Positions 43,208-52,223 of a stretch of 64,000 nucleotides of DNA are shown here, one piece after another. A model generated the notes under the pieces. That model made no database searches. It was not told the origin of the DNA and saw nothing but the letters and a program-made list of their open reading frames with translations. A program made the translations under genes and the position numbers. Positions within the stretch are counted from its first letter, which is position 1; every line of letters starts with the position of its first letter. Source of the stretch: Clostridia bacterium (GTDB taxonomy: Bacteria > Bacillota > Clostridia > Peptostreptococcales > Anaerovoracaceae); assembly GCA_902363595.1 (NCBI GenBank), contig CABJAP010000005.1, positions 1-64,000 of the forward strand. Direction: 5' to 3'.

Positions 43208-44871
43208 ATTAAATAAGTGCCAGATTGGAATATAAATGTGGCAATCAACAACCAGGATGTGAGGCAGAACATAATTAAATAAGTGCCAGATTGGAATATA
43301 AATGTGAATATTATCCGGCAGGATATACTCGAGGAAGTTCATTAAATAAGTGCCAGATTGGAATATAAATGTTTTGCGGCAATGGCTCTTACCGACATTC
43401 CATTAGCATTAAATAAGTGCCAGATTGGAATATAAATGAAGTAAAAGAATGGGAACCGACCCTTGCAGACAAGGATTAAATAAGTGCCAGATTGGAATAT
43501 AAATACCTATGTGCAGCGGTGCGCCAAGGTCTTGCTCCCTAATTAAATAAGTACCAGATTGGAATATAAATTTGAAAAATAAGGCTTGTATAGCTACTTG
43601 CACCTTTATTAAATAAGTGCCAGATTGGAATATAAATGATGGTAGACAACGAATTGGCGAGGAAGGGAATAGACATTAAATAAGTGCCAGATTGGAATAT
43701 AAATACGGTTGTCCGTATAGACTCCGTTCAGTTTTTCTTATTAAATAAGTGCCAGATTGGAATATAAATACTCTTCAAGTTCTGCGTAATAGGCAGTCTG
43801 AAGCTATTAAATAAGTGCCAGATTGGAATATAAATGTCAACCTCTTGCATCACCGCCGCCGTGCCGATCATGATTAAATAAGTGCCAGATTGGAATATAA
43901 ATGCTGAAAGGCAAGGATATAACAGATAAGCAGATTATATTAAATAAGTGCCAGATTGGAATATAAATTTTCAAAAAAATGTTGGTCGCTATCACCAGCG
44001 CCTTGATTAAATAAGTGCCAGATTGGAATATAAATGCTGCTTAACCACTTTGTTATGAGACTTTGTTGCCCGATTAAATAAGTACCAGATTGGAATATAA
44101 ATAAGAAACGAGAAACACGGATTAAGGCCGAAGAGAAATTAAATAAGTACCAGATTGGAATATAAATTTGCTTAAAACCTTGCAGTTAAATAATGATCTG
44201 CTCAATTAAATAAGTACCAGATTGGAATATAAATGAAGGTCAAGGGAAAGGTGAGAAGAGAACGCAGGAAGACTAAATAAGTACCAGATTGGAATATAAA
44301 TTTATCATAACAGTCCGGCCTCCTTCAAAATCTGATCACTAAATAAGTACCAGATTGGAATATAAATGTCAATGATCGGATTGAGGATATGCTTGCCCTT
44401 TGTCACTAAATAAGTACCAGATTGGAATATAAATGCAGGAAGTTGTTGCTCTTCACATCGATATCCCTGATACTAAATAAGTACCAGATTGGAATATAAA
44501 TTAAAAGGATATCATCTGAGTATGGATGGAGAAATTGACTAAATAAGTACCAGATTGGAATATAAATATGACTGACAAAGTTACCGCTAAAGCTCCAACT
44601 CAACTAAATAAGTACCAGATTGGAATATAAAGAAGGTTACGAGGGCAGAAAGGATTTTTAAAAATGAAAATTAATAAGTACCAGATTGGAATTTAAATTT
44701 CAGATAGTTCATTCCCTCCAGATCACTAATATAATATAAAGTTTGGTCATTTTTGTTTACAAGTTAAGATGTTCCCTAATTAATATATATCATATTGGAA
44801 TGTAAATCAGATTATAATCTTCCTATTTTTGCAATTTTAACATGAAATAAATTCCAGCTTAGAATATAATT
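43208..44871 (+). CRISPR. CRISPR array, 23 clear repeats plus decayed end, no cas genes nearby
   Basis: A 30-base unit starting ATTAAATAAGTGCCAG and ending ATTGGAATATAAAT, separated by unique spacers of 35-38 bases (period 65-67). Repeats 1-13 have GTGCC, except repeat 6 with GTACC. Repeats 14 onward have GTACC, and from repeat 17 (44272) the start changes to ACTAAAT. Repeats 22 and 23 (44603, 44669) carry end mutations, and remnants at about 44725, 44778 and 44842 are badly decayed. This gradient places the leader on the left. Repeat length and A/T-rich ends fit subtype I-B/III arrays of Clostridia. No cas gene is visible within the 43 kb before or the 19 kb after. Confidence 0.97.
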
Positions 44872-46200
44872 CGCACGATTAAAGGATAAGATCGTAGCCA
44901 GGCAATTTTGGCATAATTGAGATGCGTCCAAAGGAAACTCAGTATGGTCATTAATAACAGCGTGCGCATAAATGCGTAAAAGACGGCTAATATTATATTT
45001 TAAGCAGTTCTAATACCAATGACATGGGGAGATAAACAGCAGCGTCCACACGTAGGGCGGCTCGTTAGCCTGAGCCTACAACCTGATGCAGCTTGGCTAA
45101 AAGGTCAGCTTGGTCAATAATTTTCATTTTTATTGATACTACTTTAAACTAACGAGGGGGAATTTACTTAAAAACTGTCAATTGTTAATGATTTGCGGGT
45201 GAATTTTGATAGTTTCATGGATGGCACGATCCCGTTAGGCTGATAGCTCGAGATAAAATATAAAAAAACGACCTTTTCTCAAAAGATATTGATCGTGGAT
45301 GTTCATTAAGAGGTTACTTGCTGTCGCCGTTTGTCGCCCGTTGCTTTCCGTCGCCGCACGCACCCACTGCCGATTGTTTTGCTGAGTTCGAATGCTTGGA
45401 CTTAGCTGTCGGATGACAGAAATTTGTATCTTACCCCCTACAAACCCATCCCTATCGCTTAGTCCCAATCCTTAATGACATCCACAGGTGTCAGTTTTTT
45501 CAGCTGAGACATGAAGGATATGCAATCATCAGGCAGCACGCCAGAAGCCATCAACAAAAAATTCCCGTCGAGGTATAGTTTTCGGCTCTCTTTGTCGTGA
45601 AAACCCAGATTTTAAATAAAGGATATATTAAACGATGCCCGTTCTGCCATCGTCCACACCATTTGGTACAAAATAATAAAGAAGATGAGGTCGGAAGCGC
45701 TGGAAAGCACGGCGATTATGGAAATCATAATTTACATAAAATATCAGCAATGCTTTCTGCATCAGCCGTTTTGATTGCTGCGTTAAGCCTGCCAGCATCA
45801 ACATCTTCCAATAACTGTGCTCCTTCCCGTTCACCTAATCTCTAAGCATTAATCTCTCTCTTTTGAACGTCTCATATTTTCAAGGGGATGCTCTTTGCAG
45901 CTTGACCGCTTCTTCCCATTCCTGCTCTGTCAAGGAACGAATTACCATCTTGAACCCAACTTGAATGTACATCATTTTTCGCTCTAATTTCATAGAAAAT
46001 TATTATTAAACCCTATATTCCACCTCCAAAAACAGCAAATTGATAACGATAAAAAGCAATTTAATTTTAAAAATACTGCTTTACATTACAACTGGTTGAT
46101 AGATTTTAATAAGGTTAGATGGCTGCAAGGCATTGCAGGATAAGCTATTGTCTATTTTTTATTACGTAGGAAATATCGTTAGCGATTTTTCCGGAGTATC
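44872..46200. other. Decayed intergenic region downstream of the array
   Basis: About 1.3 kb without an intact gene. Two minus-strand coding-like scraps are visible. One, at about 45460-45611, reads LYLDGNFLLMASGVLPDD and then KKLTPVDVIKDWD before a stop, with a stop also just upstream. The other is a 37-codon frame ending near 45887 whose MVIRSLTEQEWEEAVKLQ resembles the N-terminus of a GNAT acetyltransferase. Neither can be assigned firmly. Confidence 0.4.
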
Positions 46201-46244
46201 AACAAAGTCTACTTCTTTTAAGAATCGACGAAGCTGACTTTGTT
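46201..46244 (+). promoter_or_regulatory. Stem-loop in leader of NCS1 operon
   Basis: AACAAAGTC...TTC pairs with GAA...GACTTTGTT, a 9-bp outer and 3-bp inner stem, ending about 16 bases before the AGGAGG site of the small membrane gene. It may control transcription or translation of the permease operon. Confidence 0.45.
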
Positions 46245-46271
46245 CTTACAAAAAGAAACAGGAGGCGAAGA

Positions 46272-46493
46272 ATGAAAGGATATGACGATGTGTACGCTGA
46301 ATTAAAAGGGCGTACCGGTACGGCGCCTGAAATTGAACAGGAATTATGCAGGCGGATTGCTGAAATTGAGACCACCGGGTCGGTCGTTCCGGAACTGACC
46401 AAAATGGATTGGGTTATTACTTGGATCCTGATCGCAGTAGGAACCGTATTGCCCATTGCGTATTACGCCATCAAATTAGGAGTTTACATGTAG
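46272..46493 (+). CDS. Small one-helix membrane protein upstream of NCS1 permease
   Basis: 73 residues: a polar N-terminal half (residues 1-45, ELKGRTGTAPEIEQELCRR) and one membrane helix near 47-66 (WVITWILIAVGTVLPIAYY). ACAGGAGGCG precedes the ATG, and the permease gene starts 11 bases after its stop, so both are in one operon. No family was recognised. The pattern recalls small accessory subunits that accompany some sodium- or proton-coupled permeases, but this is only an analogy. Confidence 0.7.
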   Translation: MKGYDDVYAELKGRTGTAPEIEQELCRRIAEIETTGSVVPELTKMDWVITWILIAVGTVLPIAYYAIKLGVYM

Positions 46494-46504
46494 GAGGAAG
46501 GAAA

Positions 46505-47911
46505 ATGGCAAATTTTAATGCAAATCAAGAATCCCAGTTTGGATTGCTGCCGATTTTAAAAGGGGAACGACAATATAATATTTTTGACAATTCCTGTGTA
46601 AATGTAGGATTGGCCATTGCGTCCTGGTGCTTCATGATCGGTGCATCGATGGCAACCTTTGCAGGGTTCTGGACCTGTCTTTGGGGAACCCTGGCAGGAA
46701 ACATGATTTCCGTGCTGGTAATGACCTGGATGCCATGTCTGTCAAGCTCAAAATACGGCATCGATGGATATTCAGGCTGTATCAGTTTCATGGGAGTCAA
46801 GGGGAAGAACTTTATTTTGGGGTGTGTTGCAATCTTCATCGTAGGATGGGTTATTGTATTGTCCACCATGTTCGGAAGATCCATCTCCAATATTACGGCT
46901 GCATTTGTTCACGCAGACAGCATGAGCTACACCTTTACCACGATTATGTCCATCATCTGCGTGTTCATTATGTTTCTCGTAGTTTGGAAAGGGCCGGTCG
47001 TTATTAAGAAGTTCAACAACATTGTGGCGCCGATGATGATCGTAGTAATTATCATGCTCTCTATCGTTTTGACGGTGAATATCGGATGGGAAAATATCGT
47101 AGCGGCAGAACCGACAGCCCCGTATCCGAGCAAATGGGTGAATTTTTTGGTAATCGTAGAGTTAAATTTCGGCGCAGGCTTGTCCTGGTGGCCTGAGATG
47201 GGCGGACTTTCCAGATTATGCAAAACCTCAAGAGCCGCATATTGGGCCAACCTGGTCGGTCTGGTACTGGCGGCGACCATCGCAACAGCAGTGGGAACAG
47301 CGGCATGTCTGACCCTTGGTACCGATGATCCGACAACCTGGATGCTCAAATTGTCAGGCGTTACACTGGGCGTTCTTGCACTGCTTTTTATCGCCATCGC
47401 AAACATTACCTCGGCTGCAACAGATACGTATGCCCTTTGCCTGGGACTGAAAGGAACGAAGCTGCTGCAGAAAGTATCCTGGGGAAAAATTGTCGGCGTA
47501 TTCAGTTTGATCGTGGCCATATGTCTGGCCTTGGGCGCTGATTGGATCTACGACCACTTCTATATCATGCTGGGCGTAACATGCGTTTTCTACGTGCCAA
47601 TGACAGCCATCGCAGTGGTGGACTATTTCCTCTTGAGAAAACAAAAATTGGAAATGCGTTCGTTGTTCAATATGACGGAGACCTCCAAATATTACTTCTG
47701 GGGCGGAATCAATTGGGTAGCGCTGATTATCTTCATCGTAGCGGCACTATTCTATCTGGTATTCTTTAACCCGGCAACACTTGTCGTACATAAGCCATTT
47801 GTTTATTTCACCGCATCCTTCGGTACTTTTGTACCGACGGCAGTAATTTACTGGTTCTGCGCTAAGTCGTTCCTGGTGAAAAAAGGAGTCGGCGGATACC
47901 CAAGCCTATAG
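46505..47911 (+). CDS. NCS1-family permease (cytosine permease-like)
   Basis: 468 residues with about twelve membrane helices. The start region (NIFDNSCVNVGLAIASWCF) and helix with GNMISVLVMTWMPCLSSSKYG follow the NCS1 pattern for nucleobase, hydantoin and vitamin carriers. AGGAGGAAGG precedes the ATG, 96 bases inside the longest frame. The partner small membrane gene is directly upstream and a strong terminator directly downstream. The substrate may be a nucleobase or another small heterocycle or amide. No catabolic gene for those is adjacent. Confidence 0.82.
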   Translation: MANFNANQESQFGLLPILKGERQYNIFDNSCVNVGLAIASWCFMIGASMATFAGFWTCLWGTLAGNMISVLVMTWMPCLSSSKYGIDGYSGCISFMGVKGKNFILGCVAIFIVGWVIVLSTMFGRSISNITAAFVHADSMSYTFTTIMSIICVFIMFLVVWKGPVVIKKFNNIVAPMMIVVIIMLSIVLTVNIGWENIVAAEPTAPYPSKWVNFLVIVELNFGAGLSWWPEMGGLSRLCKTSRAAYWANLVGLVLAATIATAVGTAACLTLGTDDPTTWMLKLSGVTLGVLALLFIAIANITSAATDTYALCLGLKGTKLLQKVSWGKIVGVFSLIVAICLALGADWIYDHFYIMLGVTCVFYVPMTAIAVVDYFLLRKQKLEMRSLFNMTETSKYYFWGGINWVALIIFIVAALFYLVFFNPATLVVHKPFVYFTASFGTFVPTAVIYWFCAKSFLVKKGVGGYPSL

Positions 47912-47927
47912 ACCTCACAATTAAAAT

Positions 47928-47970
47928 AAGCGCCCTGAGACTTGAAGTCGTTTCAGGACGCTTGTTTTTT
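47928..47970. terminator. Intrinsic terminator between convergent genes
   Basis: AAGCGCCCTGAGAC pairs with TTTCAGGACGCTT around a short loop and is followed by six T residues. It lies between the NCS1 permease and the MerR gene. Confidence 0.85.
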
Positions 47971-47979
47971 CGAAAAGCT

Positions 47980-48768
47980 TTAAAGGGGCAGAATCTCTAC
48001 CCAGGCATCCAGATAATCATGTGGACGCTGATCAGAAGGCGAGATATCCGATGTGAGAAATTTGCTTAAAACCATGCCCGTTTTATAGCCGCGCCCGTGA
48101 AGCTCATCCAGATGTTCTTTCAGATTATTGGAAGCAGGCGCGCCGTAATCGGTTTCCAACAGAAATTCGATCCACGGTGTTGTGCTGTCAGTATTTCTCC
48201 ATAAATACTCGTGATTTGGATTATGATTGTCATCGATAAAGATTCCATCAGCAAAATGCATATCCTTATCTGGAAAGAAAACGATCCCCATATAAGAATT
48301 CATTAGATAATCGTGGAGATTTTTCCCATTATCGTTCCATTGCCATTTGATGATGGCAGTGATATCCGGTATACTGAACTTGTATTTTTGAGATTGTTTC
48401 AGTTGAAAATATTTTTCCAACTGTTTATCTCGGTGCTGGATAAAATGAATATTTTTGTGGATCTCTTCCAATTGTTTCAAAAGAGCTTCTTTCGCCTGCT
48501 GGTAACATCTCTTTTCCCGTAGCGCTTCGGCTTTTTTGATCGATTGCATATCGAGGATGGACAGCCCCATGGTTTTATAAGTCAGGAGATCTTCAATCTC
48601 AGTGATTGCATAGCGGGAATACTCCCGGTATCCATTCTCTTTATTGCGTATGGGGTGGAGCAGGCCTTTATCCTCCCAATACCGCAGTGTGGATTTTGGA
48701 ATGTTAAAGATCCGGGATACCTGTTCAATGCTCAAATTTTCGGGAAATGTTTCGTTGAATTGATACAT
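47980..48768 (-). CDS. MerR-family transcriptional regulator
   Basis: 262 residues. The N-terminal winged helix-turn-helix is at about 12-80 (LSIEQVSRIFNIPKSTLRYWEDKGLL, GYREYSRYAITEIEDL), followed by a dimerisation coiled coil (85-130) and a C-terminal GyrI/effector-binding-like domain (about 145-262). AAGGAGGC precedes the ATG. It is divergent to the PEBP and diol dehydratase genes, which are the natural targets through a long-spaced promoter. It would twist the DNA to activate on binding a small ligand. Confidence 0.85.
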   Translation of the reverse strand: MYQFNETFPENLSIEQVSRIFNIPKSTLRYWEDKGLLHPIRNKENGYREYSRYAITEIEDLLTYKTMGLSILDMQSIKKAEALREKRCYQQAKEALLKQLEEIHKNIHFIQHRDKQLEKYFQLKQSQKYKFSIPDITAIIKWQWNDNGKNLHDYLMNSYMGIVFFPDKDMHFADGIFIDDNHNPNHEYLWRNTDSTTPWIEFLLETDYGAPASNNLKEHLDELHGRGYKTGMVLSKFLTSDISPSDQRPHDYLDAWVEILPL

Positions 48769-48944
48769 AAGGCAGCCTCCTTTATAATTTTAAGGTGTCC
48801 CTCTTATTATATATCTTAAACCCGACTTGAAGGCTAGTTAATTTCTTCCTGTTTTGCCCGTTTGTTTGTGGAAAATCGGTAGAAAAAGCATCTTTTCTTT
48901 AAAAAAATTAATATGAAATAGCAAAGAAATTACAAAATTAAGGA

Positions 48945-48975
48945 TTGACCTTGCAGCTGCTTGATGGTTTTTAAT
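48945..48975 (+). promoter_or_regulatory. MerR-type promoter of PEBP/diol dehydratase operon
   Basis: TTGACC and TTTAAT are separated by 19 bases, the elongated spacing used by MerR activators. Between them is a rough dyad ACC-TTGCAGCTGC-TTGATGGT. It lies about 40 bases before the PEBP start and is divergent from the MerR gene. Confidence 0.45.
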
Positions 48976-49013
48976 AGGATTATAGCAATCATTAACCAGG
49001 AAGGAGACGCGCG

Positions 49014-49517
49014 ATGGCATTTACTTTAAAGAGCGCTGCAGTGATCGACGGCAAAATTGCAGATCAATATGGCAGCCGCGGCGGCGATAACATTGATGGG
49101 ATTCCCCAGCTATCCTTTCCTCTTGAGTGGAAAGGAGCACCCAAAGAAACGAAATCTTTCGTTCTCTTATTTCAGGATTTTGACAATTTCGCAGAGGAAG
49201 GATTTTCTTTTCTCCACTGGGCTGCAGCCGATATACCGGCAAGTACGGTGTCTCTGCCGGAGGACGCAGGCCGTACGGAAGAATGGCTGGTCCAGGGAAA
49301 AAACGGATGGATTTTGGAACAGCCGCATGACAAACCCATTTGTAACCGATACGGAGGTCCGGCGCCTTTGGCCGGATGTCACGAGTATGAGATTAAGCTA
49401 TATGCGCTAAGCGAAAGTTTGGGCATGAAACCAGGCTTTTATTATGGAGAGCTTCGGAAAAAGATGAGAGGCAAGGTTCTTGATACAGCAATTTTGTGCG
49501 GAACCTATGAGAAATAG
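49014..49517 (+). CDS. YbhB/YbcL-type PEBP (Raf kinase inhibitor-like) protein
   Basis: 167 residues, phosphatidylethanolamine-binding-protein fold. The conserved ligand-site stretch is VLLFQDFDNFAEEGFSFLHWAAADIPAS (residues about 48-75), with the CNRYGGPAPLAGCHEY region near 106 equivalent to the GPxPPxGxHRY motif. Bacterial members have no firmly known function. GAAGGAGACGC precedes the ATG. It is 17 bases before the diol dehydratase gene, so co-transcribed with it, which is an unusual partner. Confidence 0.85.
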   Translation: MAFTLKSAAVIDGKIADQYGSRGGDNIDGIPQLSFPLEWKGAPKETKSFVLLFQDFDNFAEEGFSFLHWAAADIPASTVSLPEDAGRTEEWLVQGKNGWILEQPHDKPICNRYGGPAPLAGCHEYEIKLYALSESLGMKPGFYYGELRKKMRGKVLDTAILCGTYEK

Positions 49518-49534
49518 CAAGGAGAAAAAGCAAG

Positions 49535-51763
49535 ATGAAGACCACATTACGAAAACAAGTGCTGGAGAAAAGACCAGTCAATCAGGACCTTATATCCGAA
49601 GAAATGCCGGAGATCGGTCTGATAGCAGTGGATAGCCCCAACGACCCCAAACCGGATATTAAGGTAAAGCAGGGGATAATCACCCAGATCGACGGTACAA
49701 AAGCGGAAGATTTTGATTTTATTGATTTATATATTGCCAAATACGGTATCAACGCGGCCGTGGCAGAAGAAGCCATGGCAATCGATTCCCTCCAGTTTGC
49801 CAAGATGCTGGTGGACGTCAATGTACCGCGGGAGGAGATTCTGCGACTGGCAAACGGCATGACTCCGGCCAAACTGGTGGACGTACTGAAACGGCTCAAT
49901 ATCGTGGAGATTATGATGGCACAGATGAAAATGCGGGCCAGGAAGTCTCCTGCCAATCAAGCCCACGTGAACAATGTGCAGGACAATCCGGTTCTGATGG
50001 CCGCCGATGCAGCGGAAGCAGCACTAAGGGGATTTGCAGAAGAAGAATCCACTTGCCTGGTTGCAAGGCTGGCACCCTTTAATGCTATGGCGCTGCTGGT
50101 GGGAAGCCAGATCGGAAGACCGGGCGTCATTACTCAGTGTGCGCTGGAAGAAGCGACAGAATTAAAAATTGGCATGAAAGGCCTGACTTCTTATGCGGAG
50201 ACTTTATCGGTTTATGGAACGGAAGCTGTTATGTGCGACGGGGACGATACCCCCTGGTCGAAGGCTTTCCTTTCGGCCGTTTATGCCTCCAGAGGAATGA
50301 AGATGCGTTTTTCCTCAGGAACTGGTTCGGAGGTTATGATGGGTGGAGCAGAGGGCAAGTCCATGCTCTATTTGGAAGCCCGCTGCGTATGGCTCACCAA
50401 AGCCTGCGGCTCTCAAGGGGTACAAAACGGTTCTATCGACGGGACTCCATTGTCCAGCGCCATGCCTGCCGGCATCCGGGCCATTGCCTGCGAATGTCTG
50501 ATGGCGTCCATTTTAGGGCTGGAATGTGCCTCCGGAAACGATACCTATTTTTCCAATTCGGAGATGCGCAGCCTTTCCAAGATGATGATCCAGCTTTTGC
50601 CGGGAACGGACTTTATCAATTCCGGCTACAGTGCCGTTCCCAACGTGGATAACAGCTTTACCGGATCCATCTTGGATTGTGACAATTATTCCGATGTCTA
50701 TATGGCCCAGCGGGATTTCATGGTGGACGGCGGCATTCATCCGGCGGCGGACCAGCAAGTCATTAACGTACGAAGGAAGGCGGCCAGCGCCATGCAGGCG
50801 CTTTTTGCGGCCTTTCATTTTCCGGAGATTACCGACGAGGAGGTGGAGGCCGCCGTCTACGCTTATACCTCTGCGGATATGCCGAAACGTAATATAGGGG
50901 CGGATATTCAAGCGGCCAATCGAATTATGGAAACGGACTTTAATGGGTTTGACATTGTGCGGGCTTTGTATCACAATGGTTTTCAAGATACGGCAGAGAG
51001 CATTTTATCTCTGCTGAAACAGCGGATTGCAGGAGACTATCTGCAGACATCGGCTATTTTCGATGAAACGTTCCACGTTATCAGCGCCATTAACAATGGC
51101 AATGATTATGCAGGGCCGGGCAGCGGCTATCAGATCAGTGAAGCGCGCTGGGCGAAAATGCAGGAACATATGGAAAAACTCCGGCCGGATACTTATTTGG
51201 AAAAGAACCCTCAGGCAGAAGGCCTTACGATCACCGAAAAGGGGACTGCCGCACATGGAGCAGATGCTGATGAAGTGGTAATCGCCTTATCCCCATCCTT
51301 TGCAGAATCCCAGACCAAAACTATGACGGGAATCCCCCATCATGATATTCTAAAGGAAATGACAGCCGGTATTGAAGAAGAAGGTATGAAGTGGCGTTTT
51401 ATCAAGGTGCATGATTCTCCGGATCTGGCCAAGATCGCCAGCCAGGGTTCCCGCCTGTCCGGGAGCGGTATTGCCATAGGAATTCAGTCCAAGGGTACAA
51501 CCGTGATTCATCAGAAGGATCTGGTGCCTTTGGATAACCTGGAACTGTTTTCGCTGTCTCCGCTCTATACGAGGGAAACCTACCGCAGCATCGGCAAGAA
51601 TGCGGCCAAATATGCAAAAGGAGAAAATCCAACGCCCCTTCCAGCCATGTGCGACATGAGCGCAAGACCATATATGATCAAAACCACCATTTTGCAGAAT
51701 GCGGAGGCTGGCGTCGTTGAAAAGGATAAAGCGCCGACAGAGCTGAAAATCCGTATCGATTGA
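49535..51763 (+). CDS. B12-dependent diol/glycerol dehydratase, fused large and medium subunits
   Basis: 742 residues. Residues 1-555 equal the large subunit (PduC/DhaB1) and about 575-742 the medium subunit (PduD/DhaB2; EVVIALSPSF, GIPHHDILKEM, GSRLSGSGIAIGIQ, IGKNAAKYAKGE). The adenosylcobalamin radical enzyme dehydrates a 1,2-diol to an aldehyde. Counterparts of Klebsiella Q141, H143, E170, E221, Q296, D335 and S362 are all kept (offset +1), but S301 is Asp302 and Q336 is Thr337. No microcompartment-targeting peptide precedes the medium part. AAGGAGAAAAAGC precedes the ATG. The substrate may not be propanediol or glycerol. Confidence 0.93.
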   Translation: MKTTLRKQVLEKRPVNQDLISEEMPEIGLIAVDSPNDPKPDIKVKQGIITQIDGTKAEDFDFIDLYIAKYGINAAVAEEAMAIDSLQFAKMLVDVNVPREEILRLANGMTPAKLVDVLKRLNIVEIMMAQMKMRARKSPANQAHVNNVQDNPVLMAADAAEAALRGFAEEESTCLVARLAPFNAMALLVGSQIGRPGVITQCALEEATELKIGMKGLTSYAETLSVYGTEAVMCDGDDTPWSKAFLSAVYASRGMKMRFSSGTGSEVMMGGAEGKSMLYLEARCVWLTKACGSQGVQNGSIDGTPLSSAMPAGIRAIACECLMASILGLECASGNDTYFSNSEMRSLSKMMIQLLPGTDFINSGYSAVPNVDNSFTGSILDCDNYSDVYMAQRDFMVDGGIHPAADQQVINVRRKAASAMQALFAAFHFPEITDEEVEAAVYAYTSADMPKRNIGADIQAANRIMETDFNGFDIVRALYHNGFQDTAESILSLLKQRIAGDYLQTSAIFDETFHVISAINNGNDYAGPGSGYQISEARWAKMQEHMEKLRPDTYLEKNPQAEGLTITEKGTAAHGADADEVVIALSPSFAESQTKTMTGIPHHDILKEMTAGIEEEGMKWRFIKVHDSPDLAKIASQGSRLSGSGIAIGIQSKGTTVIHQKDLVPLDNLELFSLSPLYTRETYRSIGKNAAKYAKGENPTPLPAMCDMSARPYMIKTTILQNAEAGVVEKDKAPTELKIRID

Positions 51764-51776
51764 GGAGGAAAGACAG

Positions 51777-52205
51777 ATGGAAAGTAGAAAAAAGAATCCC
51801 GCCTATCCACTGATGGAGCAATGCCCGGAATTGGTCAGGCCCATGAGCGGCAAGGCTATCCATGAAATTAATATGGAAAACGTGCTCAATGGGGAGCTGA
51901 CGATGGAGGACGGCAGGATCAGCAAGGAGACGCTGCTGATGCAGGCGAAAATCGCAGAGGATGCCGGGTACCGGCAAGTAGGAAGAAATCTGACCAGAGC
52001 AGCTGAGCTGGTGGCCATTCCCGATACTCTGGTGCTGGAAGCTTACAATGCGCTTCGCCCTTATCGCGCGGAAAAACAGGAAATCCTGCAGTTTGCAAAG
52101 GAATTCGAAGAAGAATACGGTGCCGCCGATACTGCTGACTTTTTGCGGGAGGCGGCGCAGATCTTGGAGCAGAAGCACATGCTGAAAGGCGACCGGGACG
52201 AATAA
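51777..52205 (+). CDS. Diol/glycerol dehydratase small subunit
   Basis: 142 residues, homologous to PduE/DhaB3 (YPLMEQCPELVRPMSGK, then LNGELTMEDGRIS and ARFRYRQVGRNLxRAAELxxIPD-like GYRQVGRNLTRAAEL, ending in LRPYRAEKQEI). It completes the holoenzyme with the fused subunit just upstream (13-base gap; GAGGAGG ribosome site). N-terminal extension of classical PduE that targets to microcompartments is lacking. Confidence 0.93.
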   Translation: MESRKKNPAYPLMEQCPELVRPMSGKAIHEINMENVLNGELTMEDGRISKETLLMQAKIAEDAGYRQVGRNLTRAAELVAIPDTLVLEAYNALRPYRAEKQEILQFAKEFEEEYGAADTADFLREAAQILEQKHMLKGDRDE

Positions 52206-52223
52206 ACAAGGAGGGGGAACCTT

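Noticed and set aside
43409..44603. Short minus-strand frames repeating YIPIWYLF-type peptides
   Set aside because: These are translations of the CRISPR repeats and spacers, not genes.
45235..45845. Frames of 66-82 codons downstream of the CRISPR array
   Set aside because: No similarity seen, poor start signals, and they overlap better but broken minus-strand scraps.
48769..49534. Cobalamin riboswitch ahead of the diol dehydratase operon
   Set aside because: The leader regions are short, and no B12-box-like conserved element was seen; a MerR-type promoter explains the space better.
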